64,000 nt of DNA from Megascapheus bottae (GCA_024803745.1 JANJXV010000049.1:2978501-3042500), one strand, 5' to 3'. Shown: positions 1 to 13,494, counted from the first letter of the stretch. Notes: generated by a model not told the origin, from the sequence alone. Program-made: numbers and translations.

Positions 1-928
1 GTTAGGGTAGGGTTTCGGTTAGAATTAGCTTAGGTTTAGGGTTAGGGTTAGGGTTAGTGTTACGGAAAGGATAAGGGTTAGGGTTAAGGGTAGGTTTACG
101 GTTAGGGTTTGGGTTAAGGTCAGGGTTACGGTTGGGTAAGCGTAAGGGTGAGGGTTAGGTTTTGGGTTAGGGTTAAGATTAGGGTTAGGGAAAGGATAAG
201 GGTTAGGGTTAAGGTTAGGTTTAGGGTTAGGGTTAGGGTTAAGATGAGGGTTAGGGTTGGGTAAGGGTTAGGGTTAGGGTTAGGTTTTGGGTTAGGGTCA
301 GTTTAAGGGAAGGGTTAGGGATAGGGTTAGGGTTAGGTTTAGGGTTATGGTTAAGTTTAGTGTTAGGGTAAGGTTAAGGGTGAGGGTTAGGGTTAGGGTA
401 AAGGTAAGGGTTAGGGTTAGGGTTAGGTTTAGGGTAAGGGTTAGGTTTTAGGGTTAGGTTAAGGGTAAGGGTTTGGGTTAGGGTTAGGGATAGGTTTAGG
501 GTTAGGGTAAGCGTTAGGGTTAGGGGTTAGGTTTAGGGTTAGGGTAAGGCATAGGGTTAGTGTTAGGGTTAGGGTCAGGGTATGGGTTAGGGATACGTTT
601 AGGGTTAGGGAAAGGCTATGGTTACGGTAAGGGTTAGGGTTAGGGTAAGGTTAAGTTTTAGCGTTTGGTAGAGTTAGGGTTAGTGTAAGGTTTAGGGTTA
701 GGGTTAGGGTTAGGTTTAGGGTTGGGATTAAGGTTAAGGTTAGGGTTAGGGTAAGGGTAAGGGTTCGGTTTAGGGTTAGGGTTAGGGTTAGGGTTAGGGT
801 AAGGGAAAGGGTTATGGTTAAGTTTAGGGTTAGGGGTAAAGGTTAGAGTTACGTTTACGGTTACGGTTAGGGTAAGGGTAAGGGATAGGGTTAGGGATAG
901 GGTTAGGTTTAGGGTTAGGTTTAGGGTT

Positions 929-1275
929 AGGGTTAGGTTAAGGTTAAGGGTTAGGGTTAGGGTTAGGGTTAGGGTTCGGTTTAGGGATAGTTTAATGGTA
1001 AGAGTAAGGGTTAGGGTTAGGTTTATTTTTAGTTGTTAGGGTAAGGGAAAGGGTTAGGGTTAGGGTTAGGTTTAGGGTTAGGGTTAGGGTTAGGGTTAGG
1101 GTAAGGGTAAGGGATAGGGTTTGGGATAGGGTTAGGGTTAGGGTTAGGTTTAGGGTTAGGGTTAGGTTAAGGTTAAGGGTTAGGTTTAGGGTTAGGGTTA
1201 GGGTTCGGTTTAGGGATAGTTTTATGGTAAGAGTAAGGGTTAGGGTTAGGTTTATTTTTAGTTGTTAGGGTAAGG
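929..1275 (+). repeat. Local duplication with about 229-bp offset inside the array
   Basis: Two adjacent stretches share the same unusual variant order: GGTTAAGGTTAAGGG, then GGTTCGGTTTAGGGATAG, then TTTATTTTTAGTTGTTAGG. The TTTATTTTT landmark occurs at 1022 and again at 1251. Shared rare variants in the same order show a direct duplication rather than chance similarity of hexamers. The copies differ by a few substitutions. Confidence 0.8.
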
Positions 1276-2207
1276 GTAAGGGATAGGGTTAGGGTTGTTT
1301 TAGGGTTAGGGTTAGGGTTAGGGTAAGGGTAAAGTTTAAGGTTAAGGTTAGAGTTAGGGTGAGGTTTAGTGTTAGAGTAGGGTTAGGGTAAGGGTAAGGG
1401 TTAGGGTTAGGATTAGGGTTAGGGTTAGGGTAAGGGTTAGGATTAGGGTTAGGGTTAGGTTTAGGGTTAGGGTTAGGGTAAGGGTAAGGTTTAGGTTTAG
1501 AGTTAGGGATAGGGTTAGGGTAAGGGTAAGGGTTACAGTTAAGGTTAGGGTTAGGGTAAGCAGTAGAGTTAGGGTTAGGGTTAGGGTTAGAGTTAATGTT
1601 AGTGTGAGTTTAAGGGTTAGGGTTAGGTTTAGAGTTAGGTTTAGGGTAAGGGTTAGGTTTAGGGGTTAGTGTTAGGGTTACAGTTAGGTTAAGGGTTAGG
1701 TTTAGGGTTAGGATTAGGGTTAGGGTAAGTATTAAGTTTAGGGGTTAGTGTTAGGGTTAGGGATAGGTAAGGGTTAGGTTTACGTTTAGGGTTAGGGAAA
1801 TGGTTATGGTTAGGGTTAGGGTTAGGGTTAGATTTAAGTTTAGGTTAGAGTTAGGGTTAATGTAAGGGTAAGGGTTAGGGTTAAGGTAAGGGTTAGGGGT
1901 AGGATTAGTGTTAGGGTAAGGGTAAGGGTTAGGGTTATGGTTAGGGTTAGGGTAAGGGTAAGGGTTAGGTTTAGGGTTAGGTTAGGTTTAGGGTTAGCGT
2001 TAGGGTTAGGGTTAGGGAAAGGATTAGGGTTAGGGTAAATTTTAGTTTTAGGGTTAGAGTTAGGGATAGGGTTAGGGTAAGGGTAAGGGTTAAAGTTAAG
2101 GTTATGGTTAGGGTTAGGGTAAGGGTATGGGTTAGGGTATGGTTTAGTGTTAGGATTAGGGTTATGGTTAGATAAGGGTAAGGGTTAGGGATAGGCTTAG
2201 GGTAAGG

Positions 2208-2436
2208 TTTAGTGTTGGGGTTAAGATTAGGGTTAGGGTGAGGGTTAGAGTTTGGGTTAGGGTTAGGTTTAGGGTTACGGTTAGGGTTAGGGTTAGGGTT
2301 AGGGTAAGGGTATGTGTTAAGGTTAGGGTAAGGGTTAGGGTTAGGGTTAGGATAAGGGTTAGGGTTAGGGTTAGGGTTAGGGTAAGGGTATGTGTTAAGG
2401 TTAGGGTTAGGGTTAGGATTAGGTTTAGCATTAGCG
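2208..2436 (+). repeat. Recurrent array block (TGTTGGGG...TATGTGTTAAGG...TTTAGCATTA), expanded copy
   Basis: This is a longer-than-usual copy of the block found throughout the window. It starts with TTTAGTGTTGGGGTTAAG, contains TATGTGTTAAGG twice (2311 and 2389), and ends with TTTAGCATTAGCG. The doubled internal motif suggests a local duplication inside the block. Confidence 0.7.
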
Positions 2437-5400
2437 TATAGTAAGGGTTAAGGTAAGGGTTAGGGTTAAGTTAAGGGTAAGGGTTAGGGTTAGGGTTAGG
2501 GTTAGGTTTAGGGTAAGGTTTAGGGTTAGGTTTATGGTAAGGGCAAGGTTTAGGGTTAGGGTTAGGGTTAGGGTAAGGGTAAGTGTTAGGGTTAGGGTTA
2601 GGTTTAGGGTTAGGGTTAGGTTTAGGGTAAGGGTAAGGGTTAGGGTTAGGGTTAAGGTTAGGGTAAGAGTTAGGGTTAGAGTTAGGGTTAGGGTTGGGGT
2701 TAGGGTAAGGGTTAGGTTTAGGGTTAGGATAAGAGTATGGGTTAGGGCAGAGTTAGGGTGAGGGGTTAGGGTTAGGAATAGGGGTTAGGGTTAGAGTTAG
2801 GGTTAGGGTAAGGGTTAGCATTACGGGTTAAGTTTCGTGTTAGGGTTAGGTTAAGTGTTAGGGTTAGGGTTAGGGTTAGAGTTAGGATAAGGGTTAGGGT
2901 TTGGGTTAGGGTTAGGGTAAGGGTAAGGGTTTGGTTAGGGTTACGGTAAGGGTTAGGGTAAGGTTAGGGTTAGGATTATGTTAGGTTTAGGGTTAGGGTT
3001 AGGGTTAGTGTTAGGGAAAGGATAAGGGTTAGGGTTAGGGTAAGGGTAAGGGTAAGGGTTAGGGTTTGGTTTAGGGTTAGGGTTAGGTAAGGGTAGGGTT
3101 TAGGGTTACGGTTAGGGTTAGGTTTGGTGTTGGGGTTAGGGTTAGGGTAAGGGTATGTGTTAAGGTTAGCGTTAGGGTTAGGTTTAGGTTTAGCATTAGG
3201 GTAAAGTTAAGGGTTAGGGTAAGGTTTTGGGTTAAGGTAAGGGTAAGGATTAGGGTTAAGGTTAGGTTTGGGTTTAGGGTAAAGGTTAGGGTTAGGTTTA
3301 GTTTAAGGGTAAGGTTTAGGGTTAGGTTTAGGGTTAGGGTAAGGGTAAGGGTTAGGGTTAGGATTAGGTTTAGGGTTAGGTTTAGGTTTAGGGTAAGGGT
3401 AAGGTTTAGGGTTAGGGTTAGGGTAAGGATTAGGGTTAGAGTTAGGGTTAGGGTTTGGGTTAGGGTAAGGGTAAGTGTTCGGGTTAGGGTTAGGATAATA
3501 GTAAGGGTTAGGGCAGAGTTAGGGTTAGGGGTTAGGGTTAGGGTTAGGGTTAGGGTAAGGGTTAGCGTTAGCGGTTAGGGTTAGTGTTAGGGTTAGTTTA
3601 AGGGTCAGGGTTAGGGTTAGGGTTAGGATAGGGGTTAGGGTTAGGGTTAGGGTTAGGGTAAGGGGAAGGGTTAGGTTAGGGTTAGGGTACGGGTTAGGGT
3701 TAGGGTTAGGTTAGGTTTAGGGTTAGGGTTAGGGTTAGGGTTAGGGAAAGGATAAGGGTTAGGATTAAGTTTAGGTTTAGGGTTAGGGTTATGGTTAGGT
3801 TTAGGGTTAGGGTTAGGGTTAGGGATAGGTTTAGGGTAAGGGTAAGGTTTAGGGTTAATGTTAGGGTTAGGGTTCGGTTTAGAGTTAGGGTTACGGTTAG
3901 GTTTAGGTTTAGGGTTAGTTTAGGGTAAGGGTAAGGGTTAGGGTTAGGGTTAAGGTAAGCGTTAGAGTTAGGGTTAGGGTTAGGGTTAGAGTTAATGTTA
4001 GTGTTAGTTTAAGGGTTAGGGTTAGGGTTAGGGTTAGGGTAAGGGTTAGGGTTAGGGGTTAGTGTTAGGGTTAGGGATAGGGTTAGGGTTAGGGTCAGGA
4101 TATGGGTTAGGCTTAGGGTTAGGGTTAGGGTAAGGGTAAGGGTTAGGTTAGGCTTAGGGTTAGGGTTAGGGAAAGGATAAGGGTTAGGGTTAAGTTTATT
4201 TTTAGGGTTAGGGTTAGGGTTAGGGTAAGGGTAAGGGTAAGGGTTAGTGTTAGGGTTAGGGTTAGGGTTAGGGTTAAGGTGAGCGTTAGCGTTGCGTAAG
4301 GGTAAGGGTTAGGGTTGGGTTTTGGGTTAGGGTTAGGTAAGGGTAAGGGTTAGGGTTAGGGTTAGGGTTAGGTTTAGGGTTAGGGTTAGGGTAAGGGTAA
4401 GGGTTAGGGTTAAGTTTAGTGTTAGGGTTAAGGTTAGGGTCAGGGTTAGGTTTAGACTTAGGGTTCGGGTTACGTTAAGGGTAAGGGTTAGAGTTAGGAT
4501 AAGGATTAGGGTTAGGGTAAGGGTTAGGGTTAGGGTTAGGGTTATGGTAAGTGTTAGGGTTAGTGTTAGGGTAAGGTTAATGGCTAGGTTTAGGGTTAGG
4601 GTTAGGGTAAGGGTAAGGGTAAGGGTTAGGGTTAGTGTTAGGGTTAGGTTTAGGGTAAGGGTTAGGGGTTAGGTTTAGGGTTAGGGTAAGGGTTAGGGTT
4701 AGGTTTAGGTTAAGGGTAAGTGTTAGGATTAGGGTTAGAGTTAGGGTAAGGGTATGTGTAAGGGTTAGGTTTAGAGTTAGGGTTAGGCTTAGGGTTAGGG
4801 TAAGGGTAAGGGTTAGGTTTAGAGTTAGGGGTAGGGTTAGGGTAAGGGTAAGTGTTAGGATTAGGTTTAGGGTTAGGGTTAGGGTAAGTGTTAGGGTTAG
4901 GTTTAGGATTAGGGTTAGGGTAAGGTTAAGCGTTAGGGTTAGGGTTAGGGTTACGGTTAGGGTGAGGGATAGGGTAAGTGTGAGGGTTAGGTTAGGGTTA
5001 TTGTTAGGGTTACGGTAAGGGTTAGGGTTAGGTTTAGGTTTAGGGTAAGGGTAAGGGTTAGGCTTAGGTTTAGGGTTAGGATTCAGGTAAGGGTAAGGGT
5101 TAGGGTGAGGATTAGGGTTAGGCTTAGGGTAAGGGTTAGGATTATGGTTAGGGTTAGGTTTAGGGTTTGGGTTAGGGTAAGGGTAAGGGGTAGGTTTAGA
5201 TGTAGTGGTAGGGTTAGGGTAAGGGTAAGGGTTAGGGTTAGGTTTAGGGTAAGCATTAGATTTAGGGTTAGAGTTAATGTTAGTATTACGTTAAGGTTTA
5301 GGGTTAGGGTTAGGGTTAGGTATAGGGTTAGGGTAAGGGTTAGGGCTAGGGGTTAGTGTTAGGGTTAGGGTTAGCGTAAGGTTTAGGGTTAGGTTTAGGG

Positions 5401-5539
5401 TTAGGGTAAGGTTTATGGTTAGCGTGAGAGTTAGGGTTAGGGTTAAGGTTAGGTTTAGGGTTAGGGTTAGGGTTAGGGTAAGGTTTAGTGTTGGGGTTAA
5501 GGTTAGGGTTAGGGTAAGGGTTAGGGTTAGTGTTAGGGT

Positions 5540-8500
5540 AAAGGTAAGGCTTAGGTTTAGGATTAGGGTTAGGGTTAAGGTTAGGGTTAGTGTTCCTTCT
5601 AGGGTTAGGGTTAGGGTTAGGGAAGGGTTAGGGTTAGGATTAGGGTTAGGGTTAAGGTAAGGGTAAGGATTAGGCTTAGGGTTAGGGTAAGGTTTAGTGT
5701 TGGGGTTAAGGTTAGGGTTAGGGTAAGGGTTAGGGTTAGTGTTAGGGTTATGGTAAGTGTTAGGGTTAGCGTTAGGGTAAGGTTAATGGTTAGGGTTAGG
5801 GTTAGGGTTAGGGTAAGGGTAAGGGTTAGGGTTAGTGTTAGGGTTAGGTTTAGGGTAAGGTTTAGGGGTTAGGTTTAGGGTTAGGGTAAGGGTTAGGGTT
5901 AGGGTTAGGTTAAGGGTAAGTGATAAGGTTAGGTTTAGAGTTAGTGTAAGGCTAAGTGTAAGGGTTAGGTTTAGAGTTAGGGTTAGGGTTAGGGTAAGGT
6001 TAATGGTTAGGGTTAGGGTTAGGGTTAGGGTAAGGGTAAGGGTTAGGGTTAGGTTTAGGGTTAGGTTTAGGGTAAGGGTAAGGGTTAGGGTTAGGGTTAG
6101 GTTTAGAGTTAGGTTTATGGTTAGGGTTAGGGTTAGGGATAGGTTTATGGTTAGGCTTAGGGTAAGGGTAAGAGTTAGGTTTAGAGATAGGGTAAGGGTA
6201 ATGTTTAGGGTTAGGGTTAGGGTAAGCGTTAGAGTTAGGGTTAGGGTTAGGTTTATAGTTAATGGCAGTGTTAGGTTAAGGATTAGGGTTAGGGTTAGGG
6301 TTAGGATTAGGGTTAAGGTAAGGGTTAGGGTTAGGGGTTAGTGTTAGGGTTTGGGTTAGGGTTAGGTTTAGGGTTAGGTTTAGCATTAGGGAAAGGGTAA
6401 GGGTTAGGGTAAGGGTTAGGGTTAAGGTAAGGGTAAGGGTTAGGGTTAGGGTTAGGTTTAGGTTTAGGGTAAGGTTTAGGGTTAGGGTTAGGTAAGGGTA
6501 AGGTTTACGGTTAGGGTGAGGGTTAGGGTTAGGGTATGGTTAAGGGTTACGGTTAGAGTTAGGTTTAGGGTTAGGTTTAGGTTTAGGGTTAGGGTTAGGG
6601 TAAGAGTAAGTGTTAGGGTTAGGGTTAGGTTTAGGGTTAGGATTAGGGTTATGGTAAGTGTAAGGATTAGGGTTAAGGTTAGGGTTAGGGTTAGGGTTAG
6701 AGTTACGGTTAAGGTTAGGATAGTGTTAGGATTAGCGTTAGGCTTAGGGTAAGGGTTAGGGTTAGGGTTAGCGTAAGTGTTAGGTTAGGGTTAGGGCTAG
6801 GGTTAGGTAAGGTTAGGGTTAGGGTTAGGGTTAGGGTTAGGGTAAGGGTAAGGGTTAGGGTTAGGGTTAGAGTTACGGTTAAGGTTAGGATAAGTGTTAA
6901 GGTTAGGGTTAGTGTTATGGTTAGGGTAAGGTTAAGTGTGAGTTTTAGGGTTAGGGTTAGGGTAAGGGTTAGGGTTAGGGTTAGGGTTAGGTTATGGTTG
7001 GGTTTAAGGTTAGGGTTAGCGTTAGGGTAAGGGTAAGGGTTAGGATTAGATTTAGGAGAAGGGCAAGGGTTAGGGTAAGGGTTAGGGTAGGTTTAGGGTA
7101 AGGGTAAGGTTTAGGGTTAGTGTTTGGGTTAGGGTTAGGGTTAGGGTAAGAGTAAGGGTTAGGGTTAGGTTTAGGGTTAGGGTAAGGGTAAGGGTTAGGG
7201 TTAGGGTTAGGGTTAGGGTAAGGGTTAGGGTTAGGGTTAGGATTGGGATTAGGGTAAGGGTAATTGTTAGGGTTAGGTTTAGGGTTAGGATAAGTGTAAG
7301 GGTTAGGGTTAGGGTTATGGATTGGGTTTAGGGTTAGGTTAGGGTTAGGGGTTAGGGTTAGTGTTAGGGTAAGGGTTAGGGTTAGTGGTTAGGGTTATGG
7401 TTATGGTGAGGGTTAGGGTTATGGTTAGGGTTAGGATAAGGATTAGGGTTAGGGTTAGGTTTAGGGTAAGGGTGAGTGTTAGGGTTAGGGTTAGGGTAAG
7501 GGTAAGAGTAAGGGTTAGGGTTAGGGTTAGGTTTAGGGTGGGGGTTAAGGTTAGGGTTAGCGTTAGGGTAAGGGTATGGGTTAGGTTTAGGTTAAGGTAA
7601 GGGTAAGGGTTAGGGTAATGGTTAGGATTAGATTTAGGGTTAGGGTTAGGGTTAGGTTTAGGGTAAGGGTAGGGGTAAGGTTTAGGGTTAGATTAGGGGT
7701 AGGGTTAGGGTTTGGGTAAGGGTAAGTGTTAGGGTTAGGGTTAGGTTTAGGGTTAGGTTAAGGGTAAGGGTTAGGGTTAGGTATAGGGTAAGGGTTAGGG
7801 TTAGGGTTAGGCTTAGGTTTAGGGTTAGGTTTAGGTTTAGGGTAAGGGTAAGCGTTAGAGTTGGGGTTAGGGTTAGGGGTTACGGTTAGTGTTAGGTTAG
7901 GGTAAGGGTTAGGTTTAGGGTTATGGTTAGGTTTAGGGTTAGGGTTAGGGTTAGGGAGTAGGGAAAGTATAAGGGTTAGGGTTAAGGTTAGGTTTAGGTT
8001 TAGGGTTAGGGTTAAGGTTAAGTTTAGGGTAAGGGTAAGGGTTAGGGTTAGGTATAGTGTTAGGTTAGGTTAAGGGTTAGGGTTCGGGTTAGGGTTATGT
8101 TTAGGGTTAGGGTTAGGGTTAGGTAAGTGTAAGGTTTAGGGTTAAGGTTAGGTTTAGTTTTAGGTTTAGGGTTAGGGTAGGGTTAGGGTAAGAGTAAGGG
8201 TTATGGGTAGGATTAGGGTTAGGGTTAAGGTAAGGGTTAGGTTTAGGGTTAGGGTAAGGGTAAGGGTTAGGGTTAGGGTTCAGTTTAGGGAAAGGGTTAG
8301 GGTTAGGGTTAGGATTAGGGTTAGGGTTAGGGGTTAGGTTTAGGGTTATTGTAAGGGTTAGGGTTAGTGTTAGGGTTAGGGTTAAGGTAAGGGTTAGGGT
8401 TAGTTATAGGGTTAGCGTAAGGGTTATGGTTAGTTTTAGGGTTAATGTTAGGGTTAGGGTTACTGTATGGTTTAGTGTTAGTGTTAGGGTTAGTGTTAGG

Positions 8501-9140
8501 GTTAGGGTAATGGTTATGGTTAGGGTTGGGTTAGGTTTAGGGTTGGGTTTAAGGTTAGGGTTAGGGTAATGGTAAGTGTTAGGGTTAGTGTTAGGTTTAG
8601 GGTAAGGGTTAGGGTTAGGGTTAGGGTTAGGTTTATGGTTAGGTTTAGGGTAAGGGTGAGTGTTAGGGTTAGGGTTAGGATTAGGGTTAAAGTTGGGTTA
8701 GGGTTAGGGTAAGGGTTATTATTAGGTTATGGTTAGGTTTAGGGTTAGGGTTATGGTAAGGGTTAGTGTTAGAGTTAGGGTTAGGTTTAGGGTTAGGGTA
8801 AGGCTTAGGGTTAGGGTTAGGGTTATTGTAAGGGTTAGGGTTCGGGTTAGGGTTAGGGTTAGGGTAAGGGTTATGGTTATGGTTAGGGTTAGGGTTAGGG
8901 TTAGGGTTAGGGTAAGGGTAAGTGTTAGTGTTAGGGTTAGTATTAGGGTTAGGGTAATGGTTAGGGTTAGGGTTAGGTTTAGGGTTGGGTTTAAGGTTAG
9001 GGTTAGGGTTAGGTAAGGGTAAGGGTTAGGGTTAGTGTTAGGGTTAGGGTTAGGGTTAGGGTTAGGGGAAGGATAAGGGTTAGGTTTAAGTTTAGGTTTA
9101 GGGTTAGGGTTAGGGTTGAGGTTAGGTTTAGGGTTAGGGT
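5540..9140 (+). repeat. Higher-order array unit, left copy (diverged tandem pair)
   Basis: Landmarks here recur in the same order in 9141-13750. GTGTTCCTTCTAGGG at 5590 matches 9191 (offset about 3601). GGGATAGGTTTATGGTTAGG at 6137 matches 9914 (about 3777). GTGAGGGTTAGGGTTAGGG followed by TATGGTTAAGGGTTACGG near 6515 matches 11296 (about 4781). GGGAGTAGGGAAAGTATAAG at 7954 matches 12807 (4853). The growing offset means the right copy contains extra array sequence. Boundaries are approximate. No gene is seen. Confidence 0.75.
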
Positions 9141-9293
9141 AAGGGTAAGGCTTAGGTTTAGGATTACGGTTAGGGTTAAGGTTAGGGTTAGTGTTCCTTT
9201 TAGGGTTAGGGTTAGGGTTAGGAAAGGGTTAGGGTTAGGATTAGGGTTAGGGTTAGGGTAAGGGTAAGGTTTAGGCTTAGGGTTAGGGTAAGG

Positions 9294-9455
9294 TTTAGTG
9301 TTGGGGTTAAAGTTAGGCTAGGGTAAGGGTTAGAGTTTGGGTTACGGTTAGGTTTAGGGTTAGGTTTAGGGTTACGGTTAGGGTTAGGGTTACGGTTAGG
9401 GTAAGGGTTTGTGTTAAGGTTAGGGTTAGGGTTAGGGTTAGGTTTAGCATTAGGG
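9294..9455 (+). repeat. Recurrent array block copy
   Basis: A copy of the conserved block of about 155 bp. It opens with TTTAGTGTTGGGGTTAA and ends with TTTAGCATTAGGG. The internal landmark is a variant (TTTGTGTTAAGG instead of TATGTGTTAAGG). Confidence 0.7.
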
Positions 9456-12400
9456 TAAGGGTAAGGTTTATGTTAAGGGTTAGGGTTAAGATAAGGGTAA
9501 GGGTTACTGTTAGGGTTAGGTTTAGGTTTAGGGTAAGGGTTATGGTTGGATTTAGGGTAAGGGTAAGGTTTACGGTTAGGGTGAGGGTTAGAATTAGGGT
9601 TAGGGTTAGGGCAAGGCTTAGGGTTAGGGTTAGGGTTAGGGTAAGCCTTAGGTTCAGGGTTAGGTTTAGGGTAACGGTAAGGGTTAGGGTTAGGTTTAGG
9701 GTTAGGTTTAGGGTAAGGGTAAGGGTTCGGGTTCGGGTTAGGGTTAGGGTTAGAGTTAGGTTTATGGTTAGGGTTAGGGTTAGGGTAAGGGTAAGGTTTA
9801 GGGTTAAGTTTTGGGTTAGAGTTAGGTTTAGTGTTAGAGTAGGGTTCGGGTAAGGGTAAGGGTTAGGGTTAGGATTAGGGTTAGGGTTAGCGTAAGGGTT
9901 AGGTTTAGGGTTAGGGATAGGTTTATGGTTAGGCTTAGGGTAAGGGTAAGAGTTAGGTTTAGAGATAGGGTAAGGGTAATGGTTAGGGTTAGGGTTAGGG
10001 TAAGCGTTAGAGTTAGGGTTAATGTTAGATTTATAGTTAATGGCAGTGTTAGGTTAAGGGTTAGGGTTAGGGTTAGGGTTAGGATTAGGGTTAAGGTAAG
10101 GGTTATGGTTAGGGTTTAGTGTTAGGGTTAGGGTTAGGGTCAGGGTTAGGGTTAGGTTTAGGGTTAGTGTAAGGGTTATGGTTATGGTTAGGGTTAGGGT
10201 TAGGGTTAGGGTTAGGGTTAGGGTAAGGGTAAGGGTTAGGGTTAAGGTTAGGTTTAGGGTTAGGGTTAGGGTAAGGGTAAGGATTTGGAATAGGTTTAGG
10301 GTTAGGGAAAGGATAAGGGTTAGGGTTAATTTTAGGTTTAGGGTTAGTGTAAGGGTTTGGTTTAGGGTTAGGGTTAGGGTAAGAGTAAGGTTTAGGGTTA
10401 CGGTTAGAGTTAGGTTTAGTGTTGGGGTTAAGGTTATGGTTAGGGTAAGGGTTAGGGTTAGGGTTAGGGTTCGGTTTAGGGTTAGGGTTAATGTTAGGGT
10501 TAGGGTTAGGGTTAGGGTTGAGGTTAGGTTTAGGGTTAGGGTAAGGGTAAAGTTTAGGGTTAGGATTGGGGTTAGAGTTAGGGTAAGGGTAAGTTTTAGG
10601 GTTAAGTTTAGGGTTAGAGTTAGGGTTAAGGTTAGGGGTAGGGTTAGGGAAAGGGTTAGGGTTAGGGTTAGGGTTAGGGTTAGGATAAGGGTTAGGGTTA
10701 GGTAAGGGTAAGTTTTAGTGTCAGGGTAAGGGTCAGGGTTAAGTTAGGCTTAGGGTTAGGTTAGGGCATGGGTTATTGTTAGGTTTAGGGTTAGGTTTAG
10801 GGTTAGGGTTAGGGTTAGGGAAAGGATATGGGTTAGATTTAAGGTTAGGTTTAGGTTTAGGGTTAGGGATAAGGTGAGGGTTAGAGTTGGGTAAGGGTAA
10901 GAGTTCGGGTTAGGGTTAGAGTTAGGTTTAGGGTTAGGGTAAGGGTAAAGGTTAGGGTTAGGATTGGGGTTAGAGTTAGGGTTAGGGTAAGGTTAAGGCT
11001 TAGAGTTAGGATTAGGGTTAGGGTATGAGTTAGGGTTAGGGTTAGGGTTAGGGTAAGGTTAAGGGTTAGGGTTAGGATTAGAGTTAGGGTAAGAGTTAGG
11101 GTTAGGGTTAGGATTAGGGTAAGGGTATGTGTTAAGGTTAGGGTTAGGGTTAGGGTTAGGTTTAGCATTAGGGAAAGGGTAAGGGTTAGGTAAGGGTTAG
11201 GGTTAAGGTAAGGGTAAGGGTTAGGGTTAGGGTTAGGTTTAGGTTTAGGGTAAGGTTTAGGATTAGGGTTAGGTAAGGGTAAGGTTTGCGGTTAGGGTGA
11301 GGGTTAGGGTTAGGGTATGGTTAAGGGTTACGGTTAGGGTTAGGTTTAGGGTTAGGTTTAGGGTAAGGGTTAGGGTTAGGGTTAGGGTAAGAGTAAGTGT
11401 TAGGGTTAGGGTTAGGTTTAGGGTTAGGGTTAGGGTTATGGTAAGTGTAAGGATTAGGGTTAAGGTTAGGGTTAGGGTTAGGGTTAGAGTTACGGTTAAG
11501 GTTAGGATAGTGTTAGGATTAGCGTTAGGGTTAGGGTAAGGGTTAGGGTTAGGGTTAGGGTTAGGGTTAGCGTAAGTGTTAGGTTAGGGTTAGGGTTAGG
11601 GTTAGGTAAGGTTATGGTTAGGGTTAGGGTTAGGGTTAGGGTTAGGGTAAGGGTAAGGGTTAGGGTTAGGGTTAGAGTTATGGTTAAGGTTAGGATAAGT
11701 GTTAAGGTTAGGGTTAGTGTTACTGTTAGTGTAAGGTTAAGTGTGAGTTTTAGGGTTAGGGTTAGGGTAAGGGTTAGGGTTAGGGTTAGGGTTAGGTTAT
11801 GGTTGGGTTTAAGGTTAGGGTTAGCTTTAGGGTAAGGGTAAGGGTTAAGATTAGGGTTAGGAGAAGGGCAAGGGTTAGGGTAAGGGTTAGGGTTGGTTTA
11901 GGGTAAGCGTAAGGTTTAGGGTTAGTGTTTGGGTTAGGGTTAGGGTTAGGGTAAGAGTAAGGGTTAGGGTTAGGTTTAGGGTTAGGTTTAGGTTTAGGGT
12001 AAGGGTAAGGGTTAGGGTTAGGGTTAGGGTTAGGGTAAGGGTTAGGGTTAGGGTTAGGATTGGGATTAGGGTAAGGGTAATTGTTAGGGTTAGGTTTAGG
12101 GTTAGGATAAGTGTAAGGGTTAGGGTTAGGGTTATGGATAGGTGTTAGGGTTAGGTTAGGGTTAGGGGTTAGGGTTAGGGTTAGGGTTACGGTAAGGGCT
12201 AGGGTTAGTGGTTAGGGTTCGTGTTAGGGTTATGGTTATGGTTAGGGTTAGGGTTATGGTTAGGGTTAGGATAAGGATTAGGGTTAGGGTTAGGTTTAGG
12301 GTAAGGGTAAGTGTTAGGGTTAGGGTTAGGGTAAGGGTAAGAGTTAGGGTTAGGGTTAGGGTTAGGTTTAGGGTGGGGGTTAAGGTTAGGGTTAGCGTTA

Positions 12401-12959
12401 GGGTAAGGGTATGGGTTAGGGTTAGGTTAAGGTAAGGGTAAGGGTTAGGGTAATGGTTAGGATTAGGTTTAGGGTAAGGGTTAGGGTTAGGTTTAGGGTA
12501 AGGGTAAGGGTAAGGTTTAGGGTTAGGTTAGGGGTAGGGTTAGGGTTTGGGTAAAAGTAAGTGTTAGGGTTAGGGTTAGGTTTAGGGTTAGGTTTAGGGT
12601 TAGGTTAAGGGTAAGGGTTAGGGTTAGGTATAGGGTAAGGGTTAGGGTTAGGGTTAGGGTTAGGCTTAGGTTTAGGGTTAGGTTTAGGGTTAGGGTAAGG
12701 GTAAGCGTTAGAGTTGGGGTTAGGGTTAGGGGTTACGGTTAGTGTTAGGTTAGGGTAAGGGTTAGGTATAGGGTTATGGTTAGGTTTAGGGTTAGGGTTA
12801 GGGTTAGGGAGTAGGGAAAGTATAAGGGTTAGGGTTAAGGTTAGGTTTAGGGTTAGGGTTACGGTTAAGGTTAGGTTTAGCGTAAGGGTAAGGGTTAGGG
12901 TTAGGATTAAGGTTAGGGTTAGGGTAAGGGTAAGGGTTAGGGTTAGGGTTAGGGTTAGG

Positions 12960-13110
12960 TTTCGTGTTGGGGTTAAGGTTAGTGTTAGCGTAAGGGTTAG
13001 GCTTTTGATTAGTGTTAGGTTTAGCGTTAGGTTTAGGGTTACGGTTAGGGTTAGGGTTAGGGTACGGGTATGTGTTAAGGTTAGGGTTAGGGTTAGGTTT
13101 AGCATTAGGG
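12960..13110 (+). repeat. Recurrent array block copy
   Basis: A copy of the conserved block. The opening motif is a variant (TTCGTGTTGGGGTTAAGG). TATGTGTTAAGG is at 13069 and the closing TTTAGCATTAGGG at 13098-13110. Confidence 0.72.
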
Positions 13111-13322
13111 TAAGGGTCAGGGTTAGGGTAACGGTTAGGGTTAAGGTAAGGGTAAGGGTTAGGGTTAGGTTTTGGGTAACGTTTAGGTTTAGTGTAAGGG
13201 TAAGGGTTTAGTGTTAGTGTTAGGGTAAGGGTTAGGGTAGGGGTTAGGTTTAGGGTTGGGGTTAAGGTAAGGGTAGGTGTTAGGGTTAGGGTTAGGGTTA
13301 GGATAATTGTAATGGTTAGGGC

Positions 13323-13361
<39 letters not shown>

Positions 13362-13494
13362 GGATTAGGGTTAGGGTTACGGTTTTGGTAAGGGTTAGCT
13401 TTAGGGGTTAGGGGTAGTGTCACTGTTAGGTTAAGGGTTAGGGTTAGGGTTAGGGTTGGGATTAGGAAAAGGGTTAGGGTTAGTGTTAGGGTTA

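Larger units (their letters stand above)
1..5540 (+). repeat. Degenerate telomere-like (TTAGGG)n array, left segment
   Basis: The segment consists wholly of GGGTTA hexamers and variants such as GGGTAA, GGTTTA, GTGTTA and GGGATA, with the G-rich strand on +. Pure runs are only a few hexamers long. No gene, RNA or non-telomeric insertion is visible. Open frames here encode only dipeptide repeats. A copy of the recurrent block ending in TTTAGCATTAGCG lies at about 2208-2436. The sequence is typical of proximal, diverged telomeric DNA; an interstitial telomeric site is the alternative. Confidence 0.95.
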